DNA from: Hyphomonas sp.
GTDB taxonomy: Bacteria; Pseudomonadota; Alphaproteobacteria; Caulobacterales; Hyphomonadaceae
DNA length: 64,000 nt
Direction: 5' to 3'
Assembly: GCA_020638455.1 (NCBI GenBank)
Contig: JACKIK010000003.1
Location: 186,001 to 250,000, forward strand
How positions within the stretch are numbered: the first letter of the stretch is position 1; the number at the start of each line of letters is the position of its first letter. This document shows, piece by piece, positions 8,978-17,410 of this stretch. Both the position numbers and the translations under genes were made by a program. The notes under the pieces were generated by a model. That model saw only the letters and a program-made list of their open reading frames with translations, ran no database searches and was not told the DNA's origin.

Positions 8978-9466
8978 CTAGCCGAAGGCGGCCGGATAGG
9001 TCAATTCGCCGGCCTCAGGCGCGCCAGGATTGATGACTTTGACCATGAAGGCGGGGCCTGACCAGGGCGCGGTGAACGGCGCGGCCGCTTCGGCCGAAAA
9101 GCCGAATTTCGGATAATAGTCCGGATGGCCGAGCACAAAGACAATCGTCTCCGCCCGTGCGCTGAGCGGGATCAGCCCCATGCGGACAAGACCAGCCCCG
9201 ATGCCCTGCCCCTGCACACCGGGCTTCACGCTCATCGGGCCGAGGCCGACGGCACTGGGTTGGCCATCGATCAGTATACGGAAAAACTCGATATGGCCGA
9301 CGATTTCCTCGTTGCGATGGGCAATCAGGGACAGGAGGCTGTCGCCATCCGCGTGCAGGCGGCGCGTGATCGCGCCTTCTTCCTTGCCACGGAACGCCGC
9401 ATCGTTCAGCGCGACGATGGCGTCCATGTCTTCCGGTCGGGTCAGGCGCATCCAGGTTTCGGTCAT
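8978..9466 (-). CDS. GNAT-family N-acetyltransferase (YhbS-like)
   Basis: A 162-residue GNAT-fold acetyltransferase. The acetyl-CoA loop region reads VGLGPMSVKPGVQGQGIGAGLVRMGL, and IVFVLGHPDYYPKFGFSAEA matches the YhbS subgroup. The ATG at 9466 overlaps the fmt stop in an ATGA arrangement, which supports both this start and translational coupling to fmt; a longer frame reaching 9649 lies inside fmt and is not credible. Its substrate is unknown. Placement between fmt and truA suggests, without proving, a translation-related role. Confidence 0.85.
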   Translation of the reverse strand: MTETWMRLTRPEDMDAIVALNDAAFRGKEEGAITRRLHADGDSLLSLIAHRNEEIVGHIEFFRILIDGQPSAVGLGPMSVKPGVQGQGIGAGLVRMGLIPLSARAETIVFVLGHPDYYPKFGFSAEAAAPFTAPWSGPAFMVKVINPGAPEAGELTYPAAFG

Positions 9467-10410
9467 GAAAGAACCGTATCCGGAGGAATTGGCTGACCAT
9501 TCAGGAAGGTTTCGGCATCCATCGGCTTGCCACCCGGTTTCTGAAGGCGGGTGATACGCACCGCCCCGCCATCGCCGCAGGCAACCAGCAACCGGTCGTC
9601 CAGCACGGTGCCCGGCGGGGCAGACGTCTCCCGGCCCGACCGGCGACAACCGAGCAATTTCAGCCGCACAGGCGCATCGGCCCCTGGCGGCACCCAGTCA
9701 CACCACGCGCCCGGAAACGGCGACAGGCCGCGGATCTGGCAATCAACCTCGCGCGCCGGCCGGCTCCAATCGACCTTCTGGTCTTCCGGGCCGAGCTTGT
9801 GGGCATAGGTCACGCCTTCCTCCGGCTGCGGGTGCGGCCTCAGGCTTCCATCGGCAAGGCCCTGGAGCGCGCTCGGGGCAAGCTCCGCCGCCAGCTCCGC
9901 CAGCCGGTCATGCACACTGCCGGCCGTATCGTCGAAGCCGATCGCCGTGTGCAACGAGGCAAGCACAGGCCCGGTATCCAGACCCGTATCCATCAGCATG
10001 GCATCGACACCGGTTTCCGTGTCACCCGCCATGATGGCGCGCTGGATCGGCGCTGCGCCCCGCCAGCGCGGCAGGATCGACGCGTGCATGTTGAGACAGC
10101 CAAGGCGCGGTGCGTCGAGAATGGCCTGCGGCAGGATCAGTCCATAGGCGACCACAACGGCCGCATCGAGATCCAGCGCCGCGAACGCTTCCTGCTCGGG
10201 CACCTTTTTCAGGCTCTTTGGCGTACGGACGTCAAGGCCGCGCGCCTCCGCGAAAGCATGCACCGGGGTCGGGGTCAGCTTCTGCCCGCGGCCTGCCGGG
10301 CGCGGCGGCTGCGAATAGACGCACACGATATCATGACCTGCCCCGATCAGGGCATCCAGCACGCCGACGGCAATGTCGGGGCTTCCCATGAAGGCGATGC
10401 GGAGGCCCAT
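9463..10410 (-). CDS. fmt: Methionyl-tRNA formyltransferase
   Basis: Transfers a formyl group from 10-formyltetrahydrofolate to initiator Met-tRNA. The 315-residue protein has the N-terminal formyltransferase fold with MGLRIAFMGSPDIAV and the catalytic triad Asn107, His109 (LNMHASILPRWRGAAP) and Asp145 (MDTGLDTGPV), which match the Escherichia coli positions almost exactly. The C-terminal OB-like tRNA-binding domain follows (RPAREVDCQIRGLSPFPGAW). It lies 19 bp after def and overlaps the GNAT gene by four bases. Confidence 0.96.
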   Translation of the reverse strand: MGLRIAFMGSPDIAVGVLDALIGAGHDIVCVYSQPPRPAGRGQKLTPTPVHAFAEARGLDVRTPKSLKKVPEQEAFAALDLDAAVVVAYGLILPQAILDAPRLGCLNMHASILPRWRGAAPIQRAIMAGDTETGVDAMLMDTGLDTGPVLASLHTAIGFDDTAGSVHDRLAELAAELAPSALQGLADGSLRPHPQPEEGVTYAHKLGPEDQKVDWSRPAREVDCQIRGLSPFPGAWCDWVPPGADAPVRLKLLGCRRSGRETSAPPGTVLDDRLLVACGDGGAVRITRLQKPGGKPMDAETFLNGQPIPPDTVLS

Positions 10411-10429
10411 CAGCGGCGCGCCGGCGGGA

Positions 10430-10960
10430 TCAGGCTGCGTCTTCGCGGAACTTCCGCAGCTTCGCCTTCTTCACCTTGTCGATGGCGCGCTGGCGCTTCA
10501 GGCGTGACAAATGGTCGATGAACAGCGTGCCCTCAAGATGGTCCATCTCATGCTGGATGCACACCGCATACAGATCCTCGGCCCATTCCTCGACCTGGTT
10601 GCCATCATAGTCGAGATAGCGGATCAGGCATTTCGCCGGGCGTTCGATCTCGTCGTAAATCTCTGGAACCGACAGGCAGCCTTCTTCATAAGGCCTCGTT
10701 TCCTCGACGGTCTCAATGATTTCCGGGTTCACGAAGTAGCGCGGCTGGGAGTCCTCGTCTTCCTTGGCGAGGTCCATCACGATCACGCGCAGCGGCACGC
10801 CGACCTGGATGGCGGCCAGGCCGATGCCCGGCGCGTCATACATGGTCTCAAGCATGTCATCCATCAGCGCGCGAAGCTCATCGGTGACGCCGCCCACGAC
10901 GGGCTTCGACACCTCTTTCAGGCGCGGGTCCGGAACAGTGAGAATTTCTCGAATAGCCAT
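10430..10960 (-). CDS. def: Peptide deformylase
   Basis: Removes the N-formyl group from nascent proteins. The three signature motifs are intact: GIGLAAIQVG, EGCLSVPE with metal-ligand Cys95, and QHEMDHLEG with His137, catalytic Glu138 and His141. At 176 residues it is a normal type 1 enzyme. The ATG at 10960 starts MAIREILTVPDPRL, the typical N-terminus; an extension to 11068 is not family-like. It follows rmuC by 46 bp and precedes fmt, its functional partner. Confidence 0.96.
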   Translation of the reverse strand: MAIREILTVPDPRLKEVSKPVVGGVTDELRALMDDMLETMYDAPGIGLAAIQVGVPLRVIVMDLAKEDEDSQPRYFVNPEIIETVEETRPYEEGCLSVPEIYDEIERPAKCLIRYLDYDGNQVEEWAEDLYAVCIQHEMDHLEGTLFIDHLSRLKRQRAIDKVKKAKLRKFREDAA

Positions 10961-11006
10961 CTGGGTCAGATAGGCGTGGCAAAAGGCGCGGTCAACGGGG
11001 GATGCC

Positions 11007-12347
11007 TCATTCCGCAGCCACCGTGTCAGGGCCGCCTTCGAAGTCCAATTGGCCCGTTTCGGCGGCATTGGCGCGGGATTCGATGCGCTTCGGCTCCGCC
11101 GGCGCCTTGCCCGGCGGCGCGATCTGCATGTCCTCGAACTTCTTCAGCGTCGGCATCACCCGCTTGTCGAGCGAGCCCATGAGGGAATTGTAGCTGTCGA
11201 CCGAAATATTGAGCGACCGGCCGAGCTTCTCGACATGGCCCAGCATCACCCCGATCCGGCTATACAGCTCGGCCCCCAGTTCCGAGGCCGCGACGGCATT
11301 CTCGTTCATCTCGTGCTGGCGCCAGAGATGGGCCACTGTGCGGGCGAGCGCGATCAGCGTTGTCGGCGTCGTCACGATCACCGACCGGCTCATCGCCTTC
11401 TCGATCAGGTCCGGCGAATGTTCCAGCGCCGCGGCGAAGAAATTCTCCCCCGGAATGAACATGGCGATATAGTCGAACCGGTTGCCGAGATTGGACTGGT
11501 AGTCCTTCGAGGCCAGCGACTGGATATGCCGCTGAACGCTGGCCGAATGTGCCCTGAGGTGGGCCGCCCGCTCGGCCGGGTCCTCGGTGTTGACCGCCGC
11601 CATATAGGCCTCAAGCGAGACCTTGGAATCAACCACGATCTGGCGTCCGCCCGGCAGGTGGATGATCGCATCCGGGCGCTGGCGGCCATTTTCGGTCTGC
11701 TCGCTGACCTGTTCGGCGAAGTCGCAATGGCGTGACAGGCCCGCCTGCTCCATCACATTGCGGAGGGTCATCTCGCCCCAGCGCCCACCACCTTTCGGCG
11801 CCGTCAGCGCGCTGACCAGCTTGCCGGTCTCCTGCGTATGCTGCTTCAGGCTCTCATGCACGGCCTTCACCTGCTCCTGCAGGGCCGATTTGTCCTCGGC
11901 GCGGACTTTCTCGATCGCCTCCACTTTCTGGCGGAAGGTCTCGAAATTCTCGCCGATCGGCTTCATCAGCTCACGCAGATGGCCCTGCGCGCCTTCCTTG
12001 TGTTTCTCGAACGTCTCATTGGCGAGCTGCAGGAACTGGGCATTGGCCTGCCGCAGCACGCCCTGCGCGAGGTCCGCAAACTTTCGCTCATCTTCCTCGC
12101 TGCGGGCGCGCGCCCCGGCGAGGTCCTGTTCCGCCTGCCGCAAGGCCGCATCCAGCGTCAGCACGCGCTGGCGGAACTGCTCGCGCTCGTCCGTCGCATG
12201 TTCCAGTTCCAGCGTCAGCCGGTGCACCTTCTCCCGGCCCTTCGCGGAGACGACATATCCTGCCACCGCGAAACAGATCGCGCCGAGAAACAGAATGAGG
12301 TGCGCCAGATCGAATCCCGCACCGGCGATTGTGACGACAGGTTCCAT
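11007..12347 (-). CDS. rmuC: DNA recombination protein RmuC
   Basis: A 446-residue member of the RmuC family, predicted nucleases that limit recombination at inverted repeats. One N-terminal transmembrane helix (LAHLILFLGAICFAVAGYVV) is followed by a long coiled coil to about residue 180 and the conserved nuclease-like core (GGRWGEMTLRNVMEQAGL, GRQRPDAIIHLPGGRQIVVDSKV, YIAMFIPGENFFAAAL, TLIALARTVAHLWRQ). A GTTC-N7-GTTC SOS box lies 27 bp upstream of the ATG, so LexA control is likely. It heads a minus-strand run into def, fmt, a GNAT and truA. Confidence 0.93.
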   Translation of the reverse strand: MEPVVTIAGAGFDLAHLILFLGAICFAVAGYVVSAKGREKVHRLTLELEHATDEREQFRQRVLTLDAALRQAEQDLAGARARSEEDERKFADLAQGVLRQANAQFLQLANETFEKHKEGAQGHLRELMKPIGENFETFRQKVEAIEKVRAEDKSALQEQVKAVHESLKQHTQETGKLVSALTAPKGGGRWGEMTLRNVMEQAGLSRHCDFAEQVSEQTENGRQRPDAIIHLPGGRQIVVDSKVSLEAYMAAVNTEDPAERAAHLRAHSASVQRHIQSLASKDYQSNLGNRFDYIAMFIPGENFFAAALEHSPDLIEKAMSRSVIVTTPTTLIALARTVAHLWRQHEMNENAVAASELGAELYSRIGVMLGHVEKLGRSLNISVDSYNSLMGSLDKRVMPTLKKFEDMQIAPPGKAPAEPKRIESRANAAETGQLDFEGGPDTVAAE

Positions 12348-12374
12348 GCGACCCTTCTGGCATGATTCTCAAGA

Positions 12375-12389
12375 GAACATATATGGAAC
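12375..12389 (-). promoter_or_regulatory. LexA (SOS) box upstream of rmuC
   Basis: On the rmuC strand this reads GTTCCATATATGTTC, an exact match to the alphaproteobacterial LexA consensus GTTC-N7-GTTC. It ends 27 bp before the rmuC start codon, inside the expected promoter zone. The consensus is established for Rhizobium and Caulobacter; binding here is inferred. Confidence 0.75.
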
Positions 12390-12441
12390 AAGCTCGCCTG
12401 TCGAGCTCATCGGCGCTTTCGGACTCGCCCAATGCCCCCGA

Positions 12442-12765
12442 TCAGAATGGCAGCTTGAAGCCCGGCATCATGCCGCCAAAGCCAGAGGTGGCGATCTTCA
12501 TGGCCTCTTCCATGGCTTCGTCCAGCCGGCGGCGCGCATCGGCATGGGCCGCCTTGATCAGGTCTTCGAGGATTTCCGGATCGTCCCCCATCAGGCTCGG
12601 ATCGATGGAAACGGAGACCAGTTCCCCCTTGCCCTTCAGGCGCACCTTGACCAGGCCCGCCCCGGCCACGCCATCGGCTTCTGTCGCCTCGATCTTCTCC
12701 TGGGCCTCCTGCATCTTGGCCTGCATCTGCTGGGCCTGCTGCATGATCTTGGCGAGGTCTTTCAT
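12442..12765 (-). CDS. YbaB/EbfC nucleoid-associated protein
   Basis: A 107-residue protein of the YbaB/EbfC family, small DNA-binding dimers often encoded after dnaX. The start MKDLAKIMQQAQQMQAKMQEAQEKI and the core VKVRLKGKGELVSVSIDPSLM, then EDLIKAAHADARRR, are diagnostic. It begins 12 bp after dnaX ends, so the pair is an operon. In many bacteria recR is the third gene of this set; here recR is instead near 54 kb. Confidence 0.93.
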   Translation of the reverse strand: MKDLAKIMQQAQQMQAKMQEAQEKIEATEADGVAGAGLVKVRLKGKGELVSVSIDPSLMGDDPEILEDLIKAAHADARRRLDEAMEEAMKIATSGFGGMMPGFKLPF

Positions 12766-12777
12766 GAAAGATGTCCT

Positions 12778-14478
12778 TCAGGCTTTGCGCCGCGTGCTGA
12801 GGTCGATGACATTGGTTGTGTCGGCCGGCATGGGCGGCTCGGCAGGTGCCGCCGCATCCGCCACATCCACGATGGTTGCGCCGGGCAGGCTCCTGAGCGC
12901 CGCGGCAACGGCCGGATGGGTGGCGGCCTCTGCGAACTTCTCCTCGCGGGTGCGGATCTCGGCGGCGCGGATCGTCTCTGCGCCGCCCCGGATCTGGTCG
13001 ACGGCCCAGTCTTCGCCCGTCTCGTTCTCAAGGAACGTCTTCAGCCGCGCCAGAAGGCCGGCGGGCGCGTTGGGTTCCAGCTCGCAGGTGAAATGCCCGA
13101 ACCGGACAGGGCCAGGCCGCACATAGCGCTCCAGCTCCACCAGCAAATTCACTTCCCGCAATTCGGCCAGCCGCGAGACGATGGCGTCAAAGCTGGCGAG
13201 CCCGCCGGGCGCTGGCGAGGCCTCAAGGGGCGCTGCGGCCTTTCCCGGCGACGCTTTTCCCTCCGCGATCATGCGCGCCGCTTCTTCCGGGGACGGAAGG
13301 CCTGCAGCGGCCACGAGGCGAAGGATCACCATATTGAGCGCCGTTGCCGGATCAGGTGCGACCTGCAGCACATTGTAGCCGGAGAGCAGGATCTGCCAGG
13401 TCCGCGCCGCCTCGGCGGGGGTGAGCCGCTGAGCGAGGGCCCGCGTCCGCTCCAGCCAGTCTGCGGGCCCGACAGGCTGGTAGTCCTCGCCGGTTGCCTG
13501 CGCAATCGAGACGTCGGCGGAAATATCGAGCAGGTCCTTCAGGATCACGGCCGGGTCCGCCCCGCCGCGCACCTGGTCTTGCACTTCGGCGAGCGCCGAT
13601 TTCGCATCGCCCGCAATCGCCTTCTCAAACGCATCGAGCAGGCGCGAGCGGTCGCCGAGGCCCAGCATGTCGCGCACAGCTGCGCCGGTCACTTCGCCGC
13701 CGTCCACGGTCTGCACGATGGCCTGGTCGAGAATGGACAGTCCGTCGCGCACCGAGCCTTCGGCCGCCCGGGCGATGAGGGCGAGCCCCTCTTCCGAAAC
13801 CTTCGCGCCTTCCTTCTCCGCAATGGCGCCGAGGTGCGCAGCCAGCACGCCGGGCTCCAGCCGCTTCAGGTCGAAACGCTGGCAACGCGACAGCACGGTC
13901 ACCGGCACTTTGCGAATTTCCGTGGTCGCAAAGATGAACTTCACATGCGGCGGCGGCTCTTCCAGCGTCTTCAGCAGCGCATTGAAGGCCGAGTTCGACA
14001 GCATGTGCACTTCGTCGATGATGTAGACCTTGAACCGAGCAGACCCCGGCGCATAGCGCGAGCCCTCCAGCAGGTCGCGCATGTCGGCAACGCCCGTGCG
14101 CGACGCCGCGTCCAGCTCGAACACATCCGGATGGCGGGACGCCATGATCGCCTCGCAATGCTCGCCCGGCGGGTCGAGCTTTATGCTCGGACCATCATGG
14201 TCTTTCGATTTGTAGTTGAGCGCTCGGGCCAACAAACGCGCAGTGGTTGTTTTTCCAATACCGCGCACGCCGGTCAGCATGAAGGCATGGGCGATGCGGC
14301 CCGTCTCGAACGCATTGGAAAGCGTGCGGACCATGGCCTCCTGGCCGATCAGGTCCTCGAACCGGCGCGGGCGGTATTTCCGCGCCAGCACCTCATAGGC
14401 GCGCGCCTTGCCGCCATCCTCCCCGAACATGGAGAGCGTGGCATCGTCTTGTACGGGGGCGGAATCGTCCTTGCTCAT
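12778..14478 (-). CDS. dnaX: DNA polymerase III subunit gamma/tau
   Basis: The AAA+ clamp-loader subunit of the replicase. Walker A GVRGIGKTTTARLLARAL, Walker B VYIIDEVHMLS, sensor 1 FIFATTE and the arginine-finger region VTVLSRCQRFDLKRL are present. The cysteine-rich zinc module of gamma-proteobacterial DnaX is reduced here (only EHC), as in several other alphaproteobacteria. The C-terminal third (residues 370-566) is the tau-specific, variable region. ybaB follows after 12 bp. The 1017-codon frame on the opposite strand is an antisense shadow. Confidence 0.95.
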   Translation of the reverse strand: MSKDDSAPVQDDATLSMFGEDGGKARAYEVLARKYRPRRFEDLIGQEAMVRTLSNAFETGRIAHAFMLTGVRGIGKTTTARLLARALNYKSKDHDGPSIKLDPPGEHCEAIMASRHPDVFELDAASRTGVADMRDLLEGSRYAPGSARFKVYIIDEVHMLSNSAFNALLKTLEEPPPHVKFIFATTEIRKVPVTVLSRCQRFDLKRLEPGVLAAHLGAIAEKEGAKVSEEGLALIARAAEGSVRDGLSILDQAIVQTVDGGEVTGAAVRDMLGLGDRSRLLDAFEKAIAGDAKSALAEVQDQVRGGADPAVILKDLLDISADVSIAQATGEDYQPVGPADWLERTRALAQRLTPAEAARTWQILLSGYNVLQVAPDPATALNMVILRLVAAAGLPSPEEAARMIAEGKASPGKAAAPLEASPAPGGLASFDAIVSRLAELREVNLLVELERYVRPGPVRFGHFTCELEPNAPAGLLARLKTFLENETGEDWAVDQIRGGAETIRAAEIRTREEKFAEAATHPAVAAALRSLPGATIVDVADAAAPAEPPMPADTTNVIDLSTRRKA

Positions 14479-14530
14479 CGCGGGCGGACCTTAGCGAGTC
14501 CCCTGGCGCGGGCCAATGGGGCCGGTGCCG

Positions 14531-15310
14531 CTAACTCACAAGAAGCTTCTCGCGGATCGTGTCCTGCTGCGCCGGCGTCACGCCAAGCGTGTCGGTCAGA
14601 TAGCTATCCAGCGAGCCGACTTCCCCGACGATCGTGTCGAGCGCCGTCTCAAGATACGGCAACCGCACACCAATGAAGGGCCGGTAGACGTCCGGCGTGT
14701 AGCTCTTGCCAATATGGGCGTTGAACATGGCGGCAATCTCTTCGAGGCGCCCGTCCACATCCACGGCCACGTTGGTGAGCTCATAATCGGTCCGGATGTC
14801 CTCTTCCGACACACCGAGGACATGGTGCGTCAGCGCGCAGAGAATGCCCGTCCGGTCCTTGCCGGCCGCGCAGTTCACGAGGCCGGCCTCATCGTCCGCC
14901 AGCTCGGCAAGGTGCGTGAACCAGCCCGAGAACAGTTCCTGATGATGCTTCTTGAAGGGGGCCGCGCGGTAATAGTCCACCATCCAGGCTTCAGCCTTCT
15001 TCGCATCGGCCTCCACCCTGGTCAGGAATTGCGTGTGCGGGGCCTCATGCTCGCGCCCGCCATCATGGGTCAGGGTCAGCGGGGCGGACCATCTGCCGGG
15101 CTGCTTCTCGCGCTCGTCCGGACGGCGCAGGTCCGCCTGCAGCTGGATCCCGAGGCGCCGGACATGTTTCAGGTCGTCATGCGTCGCTTCGGCATAATGG
15201 CCGGAGCGGAACAGCCGCCCCCGCCGCACGCGCCCCCCATGACGGGACGCATAGCCCCCGAAATCCCGGAAATTGCGAACGCCCTCGAGCGGAATGATAC
15301 GATCTTTCAT
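14531..15310 (-). CDS. Tyrosine-phosphatase-like protein with Asn in the P-loop
   Basis: A 259-residue protein of the bacterial tyrosine/dual-specificity phosphatase family. The N-terminal signature is GVRNFRDFGGYASRHGGRVRRG, followed by LRRPDEREKQP. The catalytic loop reads NCAAGKDRTG: cysteine and arginine are present, but the usual first histidine (HCxxGKDR) is asparagine. That histidine lowers the cysteine pKa, so activity may be altered rather than lost. It is divergent from the SYLF lipoprotein gene with a 124-bp spacer. The substrate is unknown. Confidence 0.8.
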   Translation of the reverse strand: MKDRIIPLEGVRNFRDFGGYASRHGGRVRRGRLFRSGHYAEATHDDLKHVRRLGIQLQADLRRPDEREKQPGRWSAPLTLTHDGGREHEAPHTQFLTRVEADAKKAEAWMVDYYRAAPFKKHHQELFSGWFTHLAELADDEAGLVNCAAGKDRTGILCALTHHVLGVSEEDIRTDYELTNVAVDVDGRLEEIAAMFNAHIGKSYTPDVYRPFIGVRLPYLETALDTIVGEVGSLDSYLTDTLGVTPAQQDTIREKLLVS

Positions 15311-15434
15311 ATTGCGGCAGCTAGCGCGGAGAAGCGCCCTCGTCTACCTTGCCCTTATGACAGGGCCCGCACCGGCACATGTCTGCCACATTCCGGTTCT
15401 AGGCCCCCGACAGACGCAACCACAGGAGTACCTC

Positions 15435-15995
15435 ATGGCTCGTATCCGTTCGATGATTGCCGCTGCCACGCTTGTAATAGGATCTGTTGCCGCAACAGCC
15501 TGCTCGACCCTGCCGGACGAGGTCGACCGGGGCGAAATCGATTCCGACAGCCGCCAGGCGCTCAACATGCTTTATCAACAGAACCCGGCCGCCAGGGCGA
15601 TCGCCTCCCAGTCACGCGCCGTGCTGGTCTTCCCATCGATCGTGAAGGGCGGGCTCGGCTTCGGCGGCGCCTATGGCGAAGGCGAGATGATGTCCGGCGG
15701 GCACACGGTGGACTACTACTCCACCTTCACCGGCTCCTGGGGCCTGCAGGCCGGCGCACAGTCCTACGGCTATGCCGTCTTCCTGATGAACAAGGATGCG
15801 GTCGACTATGTCAGCGATTCCGACGGCTGGGAAATCGGCGTCGGTCCGACGGTTGTGCTGGTCAATGAGGGGGTCGCGCAGAACCTGTCGACCACCTCCC
15901 TCAAGGACGATGCCTATGCCTTCATCTTCAACCAGAAGGGCCTGATGGCCGGCATTTCGATCGAAGGCACCAAGGTCACCAAGCTGAAGCGCTAG
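15435..15995 (+). CDS. SYLF/Ysc84-domain lipoprotein
   Basis: A 186-residue exported protein. A signal peptide ends in a lipobox-like segment, VIGSVAATACS, so it is probably a lipoprotein. The rest is a Ysc84/SYLF domain, a phosphoinositide-binding fold in eukaryotes and of unclear role in bacteria: SRAVLVFPSIVKGGLGFGGAYGEGEM, then GWEIGVGPTVVLVNEG and DAYAFIFNQKGLMAGISIEG. CAGGAG just before the ATG at 15435 supports this start over a longer frame from 15273. The stop overlaps the convergent hydrolase gene by four bases. Confidence 0.87.
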   Translation: MARIRSMIAAATLVIGSVAATACSTLPDEVDRGEIDSDSRQALNMLYQQNPAARAIASQSRAVLVFPSIVKGGLGFGGAYGEGEMMSGGHTVDYYSTFTGSWGLQAGAQSYGYAVFLMNKDAVDYVSDSDGWEIGVGPTVVLVNEGVAQNLSTTSLKDDAYAFIFNQKGLMAGISIEGTKVTKLKR

Positions 15996-16780
15996 GCGGG
16001 GAAGGATCCATCCAGCCAGTTGCGGATTGCCTCCGCACTGACCCGCCAGTGCGGGTCGAGCATCAGGCCGTGCGCACCGGGGCACATGACCAGCGGCGCA
16101 TCGTAGCGCGCCGCGAGTGCCTCGTGCGACGCCCGCGGAATCGACCAGTCCTGCTCGCCGCCCACCACCAGCACGGGGCGCACATCGCCCTCCGGCCTGT
16201 GCATTGCGGCGCGGGGGAAGATCTCCGCCATCGCCTTCGGGGATTCGAGACTCAGCAAGCCATGGTACCGGTCCAGTTCTGCCGCCGGCAGGTCCGGCGA
16301 CAGGAAAAAAGGCTCCATCGCACGGCGGAGTGCCCGCAGGTCGCCTCCGAACTGCCCGCGCATCAGCGACAGCGGCCGGGTGCGCAGCAGGCGCATCACC
16401 ACGGCCGGGTCCGGCTTCAGCGGCGAGGAGGCAAAGAAGACGAGCCCCGCGACATCCGGCCGCCGGTGGAACATCCGCTCCGACAGCACCCCGCCCATGG
16501 AATGCCCGACCAGCACGACCGGCGCCCCGATGCGCGCCATCGCCCCGGTAACGTCCTCGCAATAATCGTCCAGTGTATAGTCGCGAATTCCGTCAGCGCC
16601 GCCGCTCCCGCCATGCCCGCGCAGACTCAGTGCGTGGGACGGCCAGCCTTGTACCGCAAACCAGGGCAGGTAATGCTCCGCCCAGCACCACGCCCCATGA
16701 AACGCTCCGTGCACGAACAGGAGGTGCGGCTTGCGCTCGCCCCCCTCCGGCAAGCGGGAAATCAGTTCAACTTCGGGCAT
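15992..16780 (-). CDS. Alpha/beta-fold hydrolase
   Basis: A 262-residue esterase/lipase-like alpha/beta hydrolase. The oxyanion region is HLLFVHGAFHGAWCW, the nucleophile elbow is GHSMGG, and the likely acid and base are Asp in GGEQDWSIP and His in PGAHGLMLD. This layout fits small cytosolic carboxylesterases. The substrate cannot be told. It lies 27 bp downstream of the GNAT gene on the same strand, so the two may share a transcript. Confidence 0.87.
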   Translation of the reverse strand: MPEVELISRLPEGGERKPHLLFVHGAFHGAWCWAEHYLPWFAVQGWPSHALSLRGHGGSGGADGIRDYTLDDYCEDVTGAMARIGAPVVLVGHSMGGVLSERMFHRRPDVAGLVFFASSPLKPDPAVVMRLLRTRPLSLMRGQFGGDLRALRRAMEPFFLSPDLPAAELDRYHGLLSLESPKAMAEIFPRAAMHRPEGDVRPVLVVGGEQDWSIPRASHEALAARYDAPLVMCPGAHGLMLDPHWRVSAEAIRNWLDGSFPA

Positions 16781-16807
16781 CTGCAGCCTTCCCCGGAGTG
16801 GCCAGGT

Positions 16808-17386
16808 TTATAGTGAGACCAATGACTTGCGCACGAATACCGTCCCGTCGCTTTCGTCTTCGCGATCGATTGTAAAGCCCGCGGCAAGATATAGCGAGAG
16901 CGGCCCACGATGATTGGCGCCGGGGTCGTCTGTGCCGGGGCGCGGATTGGCCTCTGCCACGGCCATCCCCTGTTCCTTCAGCCCTTCGCAGGCCGCCTCC
17001 AGCAGCGCGCGGGCAATGCCTTGCCCCCGTTCTTCCGGATCCACCAGGAAGCAGTATATGCGTCCGGTCAGGTCATGGTCGCCATGCGGGTCGGGCTCCT
17101 CCAACAAGCTGCGATACATGCCTTTCGGCCCGGCATTCACCCAGCCGACAAGTCTTCCATCCTCGAAAGCGACGTGTCCTTTCATCCGCCCCTGCCGGAT
17201 CCGCTCCGACGCATCGGCTTTGTTCTGCTCCGCCGGGCGTGCCTCCCAATCCTGCGTTCCGTGATGGATATATGGAAACATGCAGAAGCACCCCGCCCAT
17301 TCCGGCTTGTCAGAGAAGGCCGACTGGAAAAAGCCGATCAGCTCGTCGCGACAATCGGGCGCCAGCGGGATGATTCGCAGCGTCAT
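16808..17386 (-). CDS. GNAT-family N-acetyltransferase
   Basis: A 192-residue acetyltransferase. The acetyl-CoA-binding region reads FLVDPEERGQGIARALLEAAC, followed by the last GNAT strands (LYLAAGFTI). The N-terminal segment has a Cys/Phe-rich stretch, WAGCFCMFPYI, of the kind seen in a GNAT subgroup whose substrates are unknown. It sits 24 bp after the large membrane protein gene on the same strand. Confidence 0.83.
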   Translation of the reverse strand: MTLRIIPLAPDCRDELIGFFQSAFSDKPEWAGCFCMFPYIHHGTQDWEARPAEQNKADASERIRQGRMKGHVAFEDGRLVGWVNAGPKGMYRSLLEEPDPHGDHDLTGRIYCFLVDPEERGQGIARALLEAACEGLKEQGMAVAEANPRPGTDDPGANHRGPLSLYLAAGFTIDREDESDGTVFVRKSLVSL

Positions 17387-17410
17387 TGGGCTCCGCCGGA
17401 AAAGCCGTAT

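Noticed and set aside
7011..8981. 656-codon plus-strand frame
   Set aside because: Antisense to the acyl-CoA dehydrogenase and truA genes.
12778..14478. Missing zinc module in DnaX as an anomaly
   Set aside because: The reduced cysteine module is seen in other alphaproteobacterial DnaX proteins and is not special here.
11623..14676. 1017-codon plus-strand frame
   Set aside because: Antisense to rmuC, ybaB and dnaX, which have full family motifs; the frame itself has Arg/Ser-rich, non-protein-like content.
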